A DNA stretch of 64,000 nucleotides from Rhytidiadelphus loreus (GCA_947034895.1 OX344762.1:45178760-45242759); one strand, 5' to 3'. Shown: positions 12,048 to 25,748, counted from the first letter of the stretch. Translations and numbers: made by a program. Notes: generated from the letters alone by a model not told the origin.

Positions 12048-13424
12048 ATAGTGATGAACTTTATTGAATATAAAAGAAAGATATTTAGTATAAATTTTTG
12101 GTGGATTCTAACAAATGTATTGCAAAATTTTATACAATTATCATTGAACATTATTGCACTTGTCCCAAAAAGAAATCAAAATTGTAAAAATATTTCTATC
12201 CCAAAATAATGTACTTGTGAGCTAAAACATAACAAAAAATATTGCCAATGATTCGGCAGTGTGTCCGCCATATGCCAAGGTGGATTTAAATATATCCAAT
12301 CCTACAGCATTATTGTGTACACTTGAATCCACTTCGGTAGATGTTGGGCTCGCAATGAAGCACTTACAAGGAATCAAACCCGTGTCTCTAAGAAGAGATT
12401 GTTTGATGTGAACCAACACACCAATCCCGAAGGCCTTTGATACGATTGTTTAAACTCTAGAGTATTTCAATAGTCGCTCACCATTATGTGCAAAGTTAAG
12501 TTATGTGAATGGTTTCTCTCTAAATCACATTGTATAAACAATTAGACAATTGGCCACTCTTAAAAAATTGATGTTGAAGAATACCTTCACTTTGAACTAA
12601 GGTGAATAGTTCGTTTACGTCTTACTAAATCTCTCTACAACTTTGTATTGATTGTTAGGTGGAAATCGACTCCTATGTAATGTTGAAATATTGGTAATTT
12701 TTTCCTCTACATTAACCGTAAAAAAACCCCTTAGGATGAGGTTGTACATCTTGAATATTTTATATTATATGATTGCAAAGCTCATGCTAATAAGGTTTTG
12801 ACCTAAAAATGAACAAATTTTTCTAACAAGGTTGATTGTTAGTTAAGAATATTTTATTTTATTTCACAAATAGGCTAATTGCAACTAAATGATGGTAACG
12901 TTGAATATTATTTTTGAATATAAATTATATAATGTGTAAAATTTATTGAGGTCAAAGATAAAAGCGATGCCTTAATTATGCTGGTTGATTGAATATACTA
13001 GTCACCACAAGACTATTTGGACACGAATGATGTGATCATATTTTGTAATGCTTGCAATGAAACTATTTTTCGTAGCAACAGATTCATCAATTTGTTTTTG
13101 CACTTTGATTTCTCAAAGATGGAACATTTGAATGTTCAAAAGTAAGGTGAGGATGATTAGATGTGCAAAGATGACTTTTGAGAAGAAGGCCAATACTAGT
13201 TAATGGAAACCTAAACCATTTTAATATGTACTACACTTTGTTAAAATTGCAATGGTCAAAGTTTTTTCTATTACGAAAATTTTGGAGTACTTTGTGCATA
13301 CAGAATAAGGAAAATTTGCATACCAAAACTCAAGAATTCAAAATTCAAAGTTTTATCTTGTAGTGGATTTTTGAATTCATGTGCTTCTAAACTCATGATG
13401 TATAGTTTTTTTGAAGGCGGTACT
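12048..13424 (-). repeat. R-family repeat, copy D (between two L-type LTRs)
   Basis: Minus-strand R segment lying exactly between the 3' end of L3 (13,425) and the 5' TG of L1 (12,047). It includes the tRNA-like block with B-box complement at 12,370-12,380 and most of the 64-codon ORF (13,271 to about 13,396; the start is kept and there is a deletion near the C-terminus). The order LTR, 1.38 kb, LTR in one orientation could be a non-autonomous LTR element whose internal region is R. It could also be two independent insertions; the same L start/R junction recurs at 32,041. Confidence 0.7.
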
Positions 13425-15621
13425 TGTGGCACTTTATTCCCACCCTTGGAATAAAGTGTAGACAATCGGGCTCTAATTATTTTGGTGTTGATTTTCTAAT
13501 GGGTATCTAACCTACGTGCAATCTAGCTGAGCCTTCTAAGCAATGGATTTTTCTAATTCATACTCTCAATTGTTTCCCTTAATGTTTGCTTGTTCATAAT
13601 AAAGCACGAGTTAGTATATACAACTAATTTGACTATAATGGTCAAAACTAATGTTTGACAAATAGTTAGTCAAACAAAAGTGGATTAGACCCAGTTGTAG
13701 AGCTTGATTTGTCCTTTCCAAAATGATAAAGGGCTCTATATTTGACCTAATTCTCGAACTAATAATGGCAGATGAAGTTTTGACCCTAAACTACCTTGAA
13801 AACTTCATCCATCAGTTACAAACATTCTAACTATTGAAATTGAATGCATATTTTTTGGTTATTTTTTATTTTTTATTTCTAAATAAGTTTAAAGTTTGAC
13901 TTATTTGGTCAAATTTGGTTGACTTCATCCAAATGATCTTACTTTTGGTTAAAACTTCATTCTATTCTAATTCTTCTATTATTCATCAAAATTTTTGTCT
14001 AAAATTAGTTTTGGAATACTCAAAATATTCTCTTTAGGATTCTACCTTTAACTTGTATTTTATCTATTTTTTGATTTAATTGGTAATTTCTTAATCCTTT
14101 CTTATTATGTTGGATAAATTTGAGTTTTAGTTTGACTTCTAGTGTTAGATGGTTTTATCTTGTAAAGTCTTACTTCTACTTTCTTGAAAGATAAAATCTT
14201 CTTACTTTTGATAACTTTCTACTTAATTTAACTACTCTTACCACTATTTTTCATCCAATGGTAAATTCTAATCACTTTCTCTAATTGTCGTGGTAAAAAA
14301 ACTTAAATTCCTACAATAATTTTCTAACTACTTTTGGACTTACTACTCGATTGTTTCAGTTGACTATAAGTTAATTCTAATTCTAACTTGTCATTCAAAG
14401 TCAAATTCTAATTTAATGTTTTTGATAAAATTAAATAAGAAAATGGATAAATATTGCAACAAATTTCTCGATGGTGCACTCCACCTCCATCTTCAATTTT
14501 TGTTGTATGGTGTTGATGAATTTTTGTAAGTTTTAAATGGACTTGGAGAAGTCCCAAGCTTCTTCTTTTCTTTTCCTTTTCTTCCACTTCTTTTTGAATG
14601 TTTTTCTTTTTCTTTTTCTTTTCTAAATTGGATATTTTTGTGAAGCTAATCCTACTGAATTGAATAAAATATACTCTTCTAAATACTTGCTAAATTCTTC
14701 AAGAGTGAAACAAAGACTTGAAGACAAATTGATTTGGATTATCTTCACTAATAACTAAATGCTAGAATCTAATAAGGGTCAATATTCCCTAACTTGTTTT
14801 TTTCTATTTGTCTTTTAATCAAGTCAATCCTCGATCAATGAGATCAAATATTCTCTTATGGGGGTCCACACTCCAAGTTGCATTCCTTACGTACATCAAC
14901 TTCCTAAATACTAAACCTCCATAATTCTAAACTTGTTTTTTGTGATTCAAGAGGTGTATAGTATGCTTGTAGTTTGGGATCAAAGCGTGAGAGGGAGGAT
15001 TTTTTGCAAAGAGTTGGTTAGTCAAAGCTTGCTTATAAAATAAACCAGCCAATTGTGGTTAGAATAAGCAGTTTGACATCATGTGGTTACTGAATTTTTT
15101 TCAATTTTTTTCCTATAGTAGTACAAGTGTAAGAAATAGTGAGAGCAATTGAAATTATGTTTTTTTGACAAAGTATGAATTTCTTATGAATTTTTGAAGT
15201 GTTCAATGCATTTCTGCCCATAAGAGTTTGTAGACTACCTTAAAACCAACAAAATTTGAATCCATCATGCTCATTTGGCTCACCTAAAGCAGTCAAAGTC
15301 TTTTGTAATATGGAAGGCCTAAAAAGTCAATTCTCACAATGAATTCTCACTAAAAAATTGAAAATTCCTAATGAATATCTTTTGCAATGAAATTCCGTTT
15401 CATTTGTTCCAAAAAAAAAATTCCTAATGAAGTCAATAACTACTTCATTACTATCATGTAAGATGTGCATTGAAGCCAAAATCTGAAAAAGTTGAAAAAA
15501 CCATAATGGGATCATTTGGTAGGTGACCACTATGGGTCATTTGACCACAATGGGCTAATTTACTTTAGATTGCACAGCCTTTAAGTCATCTTGTTGGTTG
15601 ACCTTCAAGGGAGCTCACTTA

Positions 15622-16676
15622 GAGCATCTCCAGCGGTTCACGCTACAATGACCCTGCAAAGCCTGTGGCGTGACCGGAAGGAGAACTTTGACCCAATGCT
15701 TGCAGCCGGAAGCATTTTTCAACGCCAGGACCACTAAAATTTTGGCTCAACACGGAATGTTGCAGGGGCTCGCACGATTGACTCGTGCCACGCTACTGGC
15801 AAACACAATTAATTAGGTGTTGCTTTCGATGGCACCGAGAGGTGGAGGACGTTCGGGCAGGAAGAGAGAAAACATGTCGTAGGCTGGAGCAAGGGAACCA
15901 CCATTCCGCAATTTTGGAGAGCAAGCTTGTGCGATTTGGCCGCAAGCTGGTGAGAATCGAGAACAACGACATGATTGTAATCCGCATGCAAGTTTAGGAA
16001 GTTCCGGGATAGGGTTCCACAATGTTCACGAACCGCCGCCGCCGCTTGGCGTCGGAGCACCTTTGCAATGTTTGCGTGGGGAGTTCCAGGTTGCGGAAGT
16101 AGGGATTGGAGCTGCACGAGTCGAGGTGCAAGAAAGAGGGGCGAGATCGCAAGAGCAGACAAGGTCTGGCCGAGAGTCCCACGGAGACGAACAATTAGGG
16201 TTTAGAGTTTCATCAGAGGGTCGAAGTTGGAGAAGCTTCGGTCCCAAATTCTAAAAGTTTGGATCTTTGATACATCTATTGTGTATGATAGAAAAACTAA
16301 GCACTCTCAAGCCTTCAACAATAACTCCAAACACAACAATCACTCCAAGAACAACAATCACTCCAAGAACAACAATCACTCAAAGCACAACAAGAAAGTG
16401 ACATACTCTCAATTGGAAGAGCTTAAAAGAGCTCCTTGTTTTCTCTCATTGCACTTAGTTTTTTTCTACGTAACTGCCCGCCTCTGTCTATCGCAGTTAA
16501 TGGACGGCCTGCACTTACATCTTTTACTTTCCCCGAGACCAACTCCTTGGGAAGCATGTTCACGTGCCTAGTTTAGAAAGCACCGGCCGTTGGCCGTCTG
16601 GGAAGGAAAAACGACAGTCAATCACGGTACATGGTCTCTGGCGCGCCTCTTTTCTAGGTCGTTGTTGGAGATGCTC
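15622..16676. mobile_element. PIF/Harbinger (Tourist)-like non-autonomous element
   Basis: 1,055 bp with termini GAGCATCTCCAGCGG and, from the right end inward, GAGCATCTCCAACAAC, flanked by TTA on both sides (15,619-15,621 and 16,677-16,679). GAGCATCTCCA termini with a 3-bp TTA duplication are typical of plant PIF/Harbinger-type elements. The interior is clearly more GC-rich than the LTR around it. It holds several overlapping open frames of 60-117 codons, none with recognisable transposase or Myb residues. An 18-bp repeat (ACAACAATCACTCCAAGA) occurs about three times at 16,332-16,390. Confidence 0.8.
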
Positions 16677-17424
16677 TTAACAAGTCAGCGTTGGGTTGAT
16701 ACAACCCAACCAACCTCTGGTTATTGGTTTGAATTTCAGCTTTTTGGCTCACTCTGGACCATGGATTGAACTTTAGCCTTCTAGCTTAATTCTGGACCTC
16801 TACAATGAAATTTCAGCCCTTTTGGTTTATTTCTTGGACCTCTGACTTTGAACTTTTCTATAAAACTAACACCAAGGATTTGTGACCAAGGTTTATCTAT
16901 GGCAGTTTTAAGCTTGGTGTTCAAAATTATAAAAAAACTTAAAAGTTTAGGATCCAATGGGTATCATCCTTGGATTTTGGTTCAGAGAACTAGAATGATG
17001 TATGTGGGATGGCTTGGTTGATTAGGTTCTGCATTAATGATCAGTAACCACGAATTGGTTGGCTAGGGCCTCTACTCGGGTGGCTTGGTGTGGGCGCTTA
17101 ATTACCCACCCTTGGTAATTAATCGGACACAACCAGGTTCTAGGGGTTAACTAAATTCTAACCTAACGGGTGACTAAGCGTAGGTCCATTGTGCCTTCCA
17201 AGCAATGGATCTTCTTTTCTAAGTTCCTAATTTCCGCAGGTGACAATGGAGTTGCCCCCTATTGGCGAGGGAATAGTTCGGGCTAACCGTCCCCTAACGG
17301 CAACCTATGCGAACTACCACCGAATCTATCCTAATCTATGGGAATCTGAGGCTAATTGACCTTTCCTAAGGCTGAGGAGGGATTACCTAAGTCCCTTCCA
17401 TGGTTTCCTAAGTTGATTGGGTTT

Positions 17425-17790
17425 TTTCCTAATCTAAGTTATCTTTTTCCCTAATTTAATTTATCCTCTTTCTTAATTTAATTTTTTAATCTAATTTATC
17501 TTTTATCTAATTTATCCCCTAATTTAATTTATCCTTTTTTCCTAATTTAATTTTATATTTTTTCCTAATTTAATTTTCTAATCTAATTTATCTTTTTCCC
17601 TAATTTAATTTAATCTTCTAATCTTAATTTAATTCTCTAATCTAATTTATCTTTTATCTAATTTAATTCTCTAATCTAATTTATCTTTTATCTAATTTAT
17701 CCCCTAATTTAATTTAATCTTCTAATCTAATTTATCCCTTTTTTCCTAATTTAATCTTCTAATCTAATCTATCTTTTTTCCTAATTTAAT
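17425..17790 (+). repeat. Degenerate CTAATTTAATTTATC simple-sequence block
   Basis: Some 365 bp built from variants of CTAATTTAATTT and CTAATCTAATTTATC(TTTT), inside solo LTR X1. The matching part of X2 lacks this expansion, so it grew after the two copies separated. Confidence 0.7.
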
Positions 17791-18749
17791 CTTTTTACGT
17801 TCTACCCTTGACCCTACGTCTTTATTACCTAAGGTAATTTTGATTGGCTATTGTAACCTTAACTCCTAATTGGATTATTTTGTCCTCATCTAATGTTTAA
17901 CTTCTTGGTTGAATTTTGGTCCTAACGGTTACTAAGCCCTAGTCCTATCCTGTTCTACCTTGTTTTGTAATCTAATTCCTATCCTATCCTATTCTAATTT
18001 GGCTGCTTTTACGGCCAACTTCTATGTATGATAGGGGTTTAGATCCTTCTAGCCCTATCGATAAACTTCTAGGTCGAAACTTAAGGTCCACCCTAATTCC
18101 TATTTGCTAATCGACATTAATCACCACTTAACAGAATTTAGCACAAATTAAAAGAAAAGCATTGGGGATTAATTTACTGACTCACCTGATCGATGTTGGC
18201 ATGCGCGACCTTTTCCTCCATACCTCCGGCTGCGTGCTCGTATTCCATAGTCGACACGTATGTTGAAGTAGTAAACTGCCTACGGCTTAGTCCTTGGCGA
18301 AGTAGTACACTCTAAAAACCCTTAATGGTCCCTTCCTTTCTCCTTATCTCTTTTTCTTTTACTTCAACACTATTCCTACCAACCCCTTAAATGAGACCTT
18401 ACACCATATGACGCTAATCTAATGGAAGAGTCACCTATTCTCTTACGTCGTCATTTTGGTGTCATCCTAATCTCTTTCCTAATGGTTGTAAGAAGCTTTG
18501 GAGATTTCCTACCTAATCCTATGACGCAACACTATTTATCGTCTCTCCCTTCTTCCTCTCCTATAACTACCCCCTTCCTAATTTTGTCATCATTGTGTGA
18601 GGTTTAGTTTGAGAGGTTGAGGATGTGGTTTGCAGGGCGCCGCTTGGAGCTTGTCTTTCTCTTCCCCCCCCCCTTTTGACTGATTCCCCCCCCTTTTGAT
18701 GTATGTTTTGTTTTGATTTTCCTTTTTTTTCTCCCTTCCCCCCCCGAAA

Positions 18750-18990
18750 CCCTTGGACCAACCCCCCCAAGCCTTGGCCCAATCTCCCCGAAGCCTGGCC
18801 CAACCTCCCCGAAGCCCTGGCCCAACCCCCCGAAGCCCTGTCTGGGTGCCCGCTGCTGGGTGCCCGTTGCTGGGTCGCCTGCTGTCTGGGTGCTCGCTGC
18901 TGGGTCGCCCGTTGGCTAGGTTGCCCGCTATCTGGGTCGCCCGGCTAGCTGGGTTGTCCGCTGGCTGGGTCGCCCGCTGTTAGGGTCTGC
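18750..18990 (+). repeat. GC-rich minisatellite in X1
   Basis: First about four units of CCCCGAAGCC(C)TGGCCCAAC (18,760-18,840), then about nine irregular units of TGGGT(C/G)(G/C)CCGCTG. The base composition is opposite to the flanking DNA. The overlapping open frames across it (18,703-18,983, both strands) are a by-product of this composition. Confidence 0.7.
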
Positions 18991-19861
18991 TGGCTGGCTG
19001 GCCCTGGTTTTTACACTCCCTCCCTAACCTCGGGTTCCCGTATGGGAACCCACTTAACTAAAAACTAAACCGAACGTTATTGATTATGGTCAAGGTAAAA
19101 CAAAAAGCTAGACTAATTTTGATGTGTTTGAAGTCAAAGCTTCGCCGTGGGGGAAAGAACTTGGATGTTGACCAATCTATCTTATGGCGGGGGGTTTCTT
19201 CCGCCTTTCTACCACCTAGGGGTATCTTGGGAGCTAAACTTTAATTTTTCCCAAGAAGGTCTTGGGAACTAAACTTTGGAATTTAGACCTACTGGGGTCC
19301 AAAGCTTCGCCGTAGAATCGGTTTTAACACCGACTTTAGGACTTGCAATGGGTTGGGGTTCAAAGCTCCGCCGTCTAGGACTCGTTTTAACACACTCTTT
19401 AAGACTAAGGGGTCACAGGGTCAAAGCTTCGCCGTCCCCCGAAGGGTGGGTCCACTTGTCAACAACAAAGAAGGGGTTTACTATGGTTAGCACTTACTTC
19501 CAAGGCACACGTACACGCAAGACAATAATGTTAAAGGACTTATGCACCAAAGGCCCCCCAAAGCGGCATCGCCAAGGTACGGTGGGGGGTTACTCCGGGG
19601 TTAATGCACGACACAAGACAACTTTACAAAGAACTCTCCAAATGTGACTAAAAGATGTTCAAAGAAGATACACGAAGTACAAGTGAACGAGAAGGACTCC
19701 AAGAACCTTCAAAAGCTGTAAATAGAACAACAACGGGAGCCAAAAGTGCTCCGAAAACACCGTAGAGGTTTTTTGGCCTAAATGCCAAAAATGCCAAGAT
19801 AACTTGGACCCACGGACCCAAAACAAGTATTGGGGGTGTTTTGGGAGAGAGAAGGGCCCCC

Positions 19862-19868
19862 TTTTATA
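19862..19868 (-). promoter_or_regulatory. TATA box of solo LTR X1
   Basis: TATAAAAG on the minus strand in CCTATAAAAGGGGGCCC, followed by CTCTCTCCC. X2 has lost the motif at the matching place (about 23,085). Confidence 0.5.
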
Positions 19869-21865
19869 GGTTTCCAAGGGCCCACTCCCCCCCTCGACGA
19901 GTAACCTCATCCATCCGGATTTTCATCCAAATTTGAGATTTTCACCTAATTTTGGGTTTTACGCTGGTCCTAACCTCTTAACTTTTGGAGTTTAGCTCGG
20001 AATTGCAAATGGATTGCGCCAATGGCTTCAGAATGCCATTTTTAGCCTAAAGGATCCCGTACCCCCTATTTCTATCACAAAAAACCCATCGGAAACTAGT
20101 GCTAACTAGAGCCAATTAAAAGGGTAAAAACCTAACTTTTGGGGTTTACCTCTTTTGGCTTGGGTAACTAGCTAGGGTTGTTGGGGAGGCTCTAGGGAGT
20201 AAGAAAAGGCTCCTTCATGTCTTCGTTCCGACTTCGTACGCTCCTAGGACGCCGGTCAACCCCGCAAAGATCCTGCCGAAATTATTAATTGGGGGGATGC
20301 TGTCAGTTTCGGCTGCTTCCCGCTATTGGAACACCATGACATTTGTCGGGGCGCGTTATTAACATAAAAGATGCTAGTCTAATTTTTAGTGAGATTTTAC
20401 CGCGGCCTGGGTATTTTCCATGAATTTCCCAACGTGGCCTTTGGCGGTTGACCGCTCAGAAAAAGATCCTTTGGAGATCAGAAAAAAATGAGACTTTTTG
20501 GGGAACCTCTCATGGAGTCCCCCAAGCCACGTGCCAAGTCTTAGGCTATTCTGGCACACAGTTGGTGGCGAGGTGAAAACTGACTTCGGTTGAATCACCG
20601 GCAGTCAGGGAATCTTTTACATGTGAGGGAATCTTGGCGAATGGGTTTTGCCGTGGACATCCCGACATGCTCCAGATCCGAGAACACTATCCGGCGGCTG
20701 TGGATTCCTCCATGCGGCTTGTCTGGGACAAGTAACACCTGCAAGCTAACAATTTGGATTCCTAATGTTTTATCGATGGAATGGGGAAACTAGAACCTAT
20801 CTTTGGAGATTTACGTGGGGACCCCCCTAACTCTCCTAAGACTAAATTAGCCTATCATGGTCACATGCACTAGGTTTGGGCTATTTTGGGTAAGTTCCCA
20901 GTAGCCCTATTGTTTCCCACTAATTACGAGTTCTAACCTATATACAAGTGGGTTTTATGGGTAATCTATGGATAAAAGGCTATTTATGACCAAATGCTAT
21001 ACTGGTACGTGACATACCTATTTTGGTTCTACACTCTTTTTTGGGCTTTTTGTAGTACTTTATGCCTTAATTTGTAATAAACTAAAAGAAAGAAAACAAT
21101 GAGTCCCAAATGACGAATTTGGGGCTCACACTTGGGCTCCTTGCTAGGCTGGCCTAGCTCCTTCGATCAACTTGACTTCCTTGAGTCTTTGGTTTTCTGG
21201 CCCTTCTATTGAATTTTGGCGGTTGTTGCCACACTGGTTTTAAAAGCCAACTGGGTCTCCATTTGGACAAAACACGGATTAAAATCCAAAAGCAAAGGTT
21301 TGCCGTGGGAGTAAACCCAACTTTTAGAAATATCAAAAAGGAAGAAACAAGATACCAATATTTAGGCAATAGCTTCGCCATCTAGGGGGGTTAGGCCCAA
21401 ATTAAAATTAAAATATGGAAATTTTGGTCATAGCTTTGCCATCACGTGACACAAGAATTTAGTGACAACACAAGAATCAAGCGGGGATTTTTGAGAGTTG
21501 GTTTTAATGCAACTTCTCTTTGAAAAGACAACCAAACAACACATAGACCATGCATTTCTGACAAAAAGGTGATAGGGGAATTTTCAACAATTTAGAGTCA
21601 TGAGATCCTACGCAAACACTCAATAGAATTTTTTTAGTAATAAACACTCAAATAGTTAGAATACAAAAGTTAGTTACCAACCATGGGAACTTTTTTCCAA
21701 TACAGAATTGGAAGATCCCACACAAGTGTTTGGGTGAATGTTAGTACAAAAATATTTGACCAATAATTTATATGGGTTTAGCCAAAGATACAAGAACAAA
21801 GACACAAAAGTTTAATGTAATAAGACTTGAAATACAATGAAAAGAAGTTTGTTCAAAAGGCACTT

Positions 21866-24800
21866 GTGAGCCCCAAATTCATCACTTAGGACTCATAGTT
21901 TTTTTTATTTTTTTATTATTGCATTTAAAGTCATAATATTATACAAAAAATCCAAAAAAGAGTGTAGAATCAAAATAGGTATGTCACATGCTAGTATAGC
22001 TTTTGATCATAAATAATCTTTTACCCATAGAACACCCTCAAAACCCACTTGTACATAGGTTAGAACCACAAAGTAGTGGGAAACAACAGATTCGTAAGGA
22101 ACTTATCCAAAATAGCCTAAAAACTAGTGCATATGACCATGCTTGGCTAAACTGGTTCTAAGAGAAATGATGAGGTCCTTACGTAGATCTCTAAAGATAG
22201 GTTTTAGTTTCTCCATTCCATCGACGAAATATTAGAAACTCCAATTGTTAGTATGCAGGTGTCACTTTTCCAAAATAGGCCACACAAAGGAATCTATGGT
22301 CGCCGGATGGTGCTCTAAGATCAGAAGCATGTTACAAAGTCAACGGCAAAATCGATTCACTAAGATTTCCTCACATGTGGAAGATTCTTTGACTGCCGAT
22401 AATTCAAGAGAAGTCGATTTTTACCTTTTCTACCAATTGTGTGCAAGACTGACTCCAAACTTGGCACGTGCCTTGAAGAATTCCATGAGAAGTTCCCCCA
22501 AAGATCTTTTTTCGAGCAGTCAACCGCTAAAAGCCATGAAGGAAAATTCATGTAAATTATCCAAGTTTCAGTAAAATTTCACTAAAATGAGATTAGATTC
22601 TTTTATGTTAATAACACATATCAACAAGTTTCAAAGCATTCCAATAGTGGGAGGTAGCCAAATCACCGACATTACCCCAATTATGAATTTCGGCAGGATT
22701 TTTGTGGAGTTGACCGGCGTCGGGCCGGGAGTGTACAAAGTCGGAACAGAGTCATCAAGGGGTCTTTTCTTACTCCCTAGGTCCCTCCTAAAAAACCTAG
22801 CTAGTTTTCCTAGTCAAAAAAGGTAACCTCCAAAAGTTAGATTTTTATCCTTTTACTGATTCTAGTTGGCGACTTGGTGTTGGTTGTCAATGAGTTTTTT
22901 GCGAGAAAAATAGGGGGTAAGGAATTCTTTAGACTAAAAATGACCTTTTAAAGCCAATGGCGCAATCCATTTGCAATTTGGAGTTGAAATCCAAAAGTTA
23001 GATTTTAGGACCAACATAAAAACCCTAATGCGGTGAAAATCCTAAAAGATAAGGATGAAATTTTAGCATGATAGGGTTACTTATGTTAGAAAAGGAGGGG
23101 AAGGGCGCCCTTCTGCCTCCCAAAACACCCCCCTTTCTTGTACTTGGGACCATTGGTCCCACTTTGTGTGAAGATTTTGACCCTTTTGGGCCAAAATCTT
23201 GAGCAAGTATTTTTAGGCTCCTTTTTTGAGCCATTGTTGGTGTTTTTCAAGGAGTGTAGAGGCATTGGGGGGCCTTATACACCTTGTTACTACTTTAATT
23301 TTGAGTTTATACTATTCTTGATACAAGTGTTGAGTTGAGTTGGTTGTTGATTTTTGTCCTTGAGTTGTGACGTTGTACTAACCCTAGAGCTCAATCTCCA
23401 CCGTACCTTAGCAATGCCGCTTTGGAGGGACTCTAGTTCCACATTTTCCTTATCATTATTGTACTAACCCCCTACTACTAACCACGAGTCACTACCGTCC
23501 TTGATACTAACCCTAGTCCTATGCTTTGTGTTGGTTCTAGTCCCTTTTGTTCTTGTTAGGAAAAGGGTGAAGTAGTTCCCTTTTTGGGTGACAAAACTCT
23601 ACCTTTCCTAGCTGACTCAAGTCCTAGATTGTGTGTTAAATCCCTCAAACAGCGGAGCTTTGAATATCTAAGTCTAAGGGAAAGTCCTAGATTGGATGTT
23701 AAACCCAATCTAGAAACTCATCTTGGGGTTACCTTAGAAGTTTGCTCCAAAGTTTAGTCTCCAAAACATGTTGGAAACAAATCAAAGTTTAGTATCCAAA
23801 AGATAGGAAATACTAATAAGGGAAAGATAACTGGGGTCCTAGTCTCCTTTTGTTTTTTATCCTAAACCCATCACCAATGTGTGGGGAGTGCACCTCGTGG
23901 CTTCTTCCCTCTTGCCCAATTTACCACCATCATTTTGCAACCCTTGTCTGTATTAAATTCTAGTACCGGCAGCTAGGCTGCCACAACAAGGCCCCTCGTG
24001 ACGCTAGTTGCAGCAAGATCACTGTGAGACCCGCTGCGGTAGTCCATCTAAAGGCCCGCCGCAATAAAACCCCATAAGGCCATCGCAGCAAGCCCCCGAA
24101 ATCCAGCTGCAGCCCAACCAGGAGGCTCGCTGCAGCAGTCGGTCGGGCTCCAAACCAATCAGCTTTAGACTAGTCCGAGCTTCAAACTAATCTAAGCCCA
24201 GCCATTTGGCTCTAGGCCAGCCCGGGCCTCAGCCATTCGGGCTCCAACCAATCAGCTTCCAGCTAGTTCAAGCTCAACCAGTTCAGGCCCAGCCCATTTG
24301 GAATCCAAGCCAATTCGGCTCTAATTTGCCTTCTTGTTCTTGTTTTTTTGACCTCCTTCCTCTGAAGGAAATCTTAGTGATAACTAGAGACTTCATAATT
24401 AAGGGAGAAAAGGGCAGAGGAAAGCCCTAGGCTAGCATTAAGATAAATAAGAGTAAGAGGGCAAATAGGCCAAGGGAGAAAATAGAGGGAGGAAGTATAG
24501 GATTCCAGGATAGAGTAGTAAAGGGAGGATAGCCTTAGGGAACACAACAATAGGAAGCATAAAAACGTTAACAACCAAAAGTCATCCCCATTTCACCACT
24601 TGCCAAGTCCTAGCTTTCTCAAAACCTTTCAACTCTCCACACCAGAACCACAACCTCACCGGTCCACCTTGACATCCAAAGATGAAGTAGGAAGAGGGAA
24701 AGAAGGTATAGATAGGGAGAGTGGAAAGGATAGGATGAAATCTTAGGAATCCCTCGCCACCATTAGGAAGATGTGACGCGTAAGAGGAAGGCATTAGTGG

Positions 24801-25748
24801 TGGTTAATCCAAATTTGGGACTACGTAAACAAGTTAGTGAGTGCCCAACTAATTCCATAAAGGGGACACGTGAGTTGGGGAGGAAAGAAAAGGAAGAAGG
24901 CTAAAAGAAAAAGAGCCGACACCTCTTTCCCGACCATAAAGATCGTTGTCAAGAATTACTTGACCACCGAGAGGGGGGTCATCTTTGTGACTTGCAATGG
25001 TAGAAGAGGGGAACTTGACCAACCTAATCATGGATCTCCATGCTAGGGTAAGACTTTAACCTCTCCCCCCCTAAACCAATCTTTTAGGGATCAAATACAA
25101 GGCAAGACCGAGAGCTAGGTGCTAGTAGGACATAGTTCAAGTTATATCTTAATAGGTAAACTTAGAGTAGACATCAAGAGGTTTCCAAAAACATAAGACA
25201 CGTAGAAATTGGAGTTAGGACGCCAAATATATAGATAGATGAAGTTTAGAGCCTAGAATGGATGAAACTTGAAATTTCTCATCCATCCAAGTCAAAACTT
25301 GAAAATTAGCTAGATCTTAGGAATTTGGGTCGGTAGGTCAAATATCATCTCCATTCGAAACTAGGAGCCTCTAGAAAACCATAGATGAAGTTAGATGGCT
25401 AATTGGTCAAAACTTCATCTGCCCATAGCTTTTCACTAGAGAGTCCAAATTGAACGGGTTTTAGGTTTTTAGAAATGGCGTGAGATGGGCTTTTATCCTA
25501 AAAATATAGATTAGACTTTAGATGCTTAAGCATAGAAACATAACATAGCATAACATAACATAACAATTAGCTTAGGAATAGTCAATCCTGTTCCCTTGGA
25601 AACCACCATCAAAAGGACAAACTTAAGAAGTTAGCAAAATATCCATTTCTTGAAAGGCACAATGGACCGACGTTAGACACCCACTAGAATAGAAAACTAG
25701 AACCTGGTTGTGTTCATTGATTTACTCAAGGTGGATAAAGCGCCCATA
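21866..25748 (+). mobile_element. Solo LTR X2 inserted in L3
   Basis: 3,883-bp solo LTR, plus orientation, from TGTGAGCCCC at 21,866 to GCGCCCATA at 25,748 (terminal CA changed to TA). The target duplication is GCACT/GCACC (21,861-21,865 and 25,749-25,753). L1 and L2, which lack this insertion, have AAAAGGGACCCCAACG (10,528) or its equivalent at the site. It is homologous to X1 in the inverted orientation. Both interrupt the same LTR, L3, and lie 735 bp apart. Confidence 0.85.

Larger units (their letters stand above)
17089..21130 (-). mobile_element. Solo LTR X1 inserted in L3
   Basis: 4,042-bp solo LTR, minus orientation, starting TGTGAGCCCC at 21,130 and ending GCGCCCACA at 17,089. A perfect 5-bp target duplication CTTGG flanks it (17,084-17,088 and 21,131-21,135), so only an LTR-LTR recombinant remains. 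It is homologous to X2 at both ends and through the middle. A TATA-like motif lies at 19,862-19,868 (minus), followed by CT-rich leader-like sequence. Inside are a CTAATTTAATTTATC-type simple repeat (17,425-17,790), C-runs and GC-rich minisatellite DNA (18,660-18,990). ORFs there are low-complexity artefacts. Confidence 0.85.

Noticed and set aside
18703..18983. Overlapping proline-, tryptophan- and glycine-rich ORFs
   Set aside because: Produced by C-runs and a GC-rich minisatellite in solo LTR X1; several frames are open at once.
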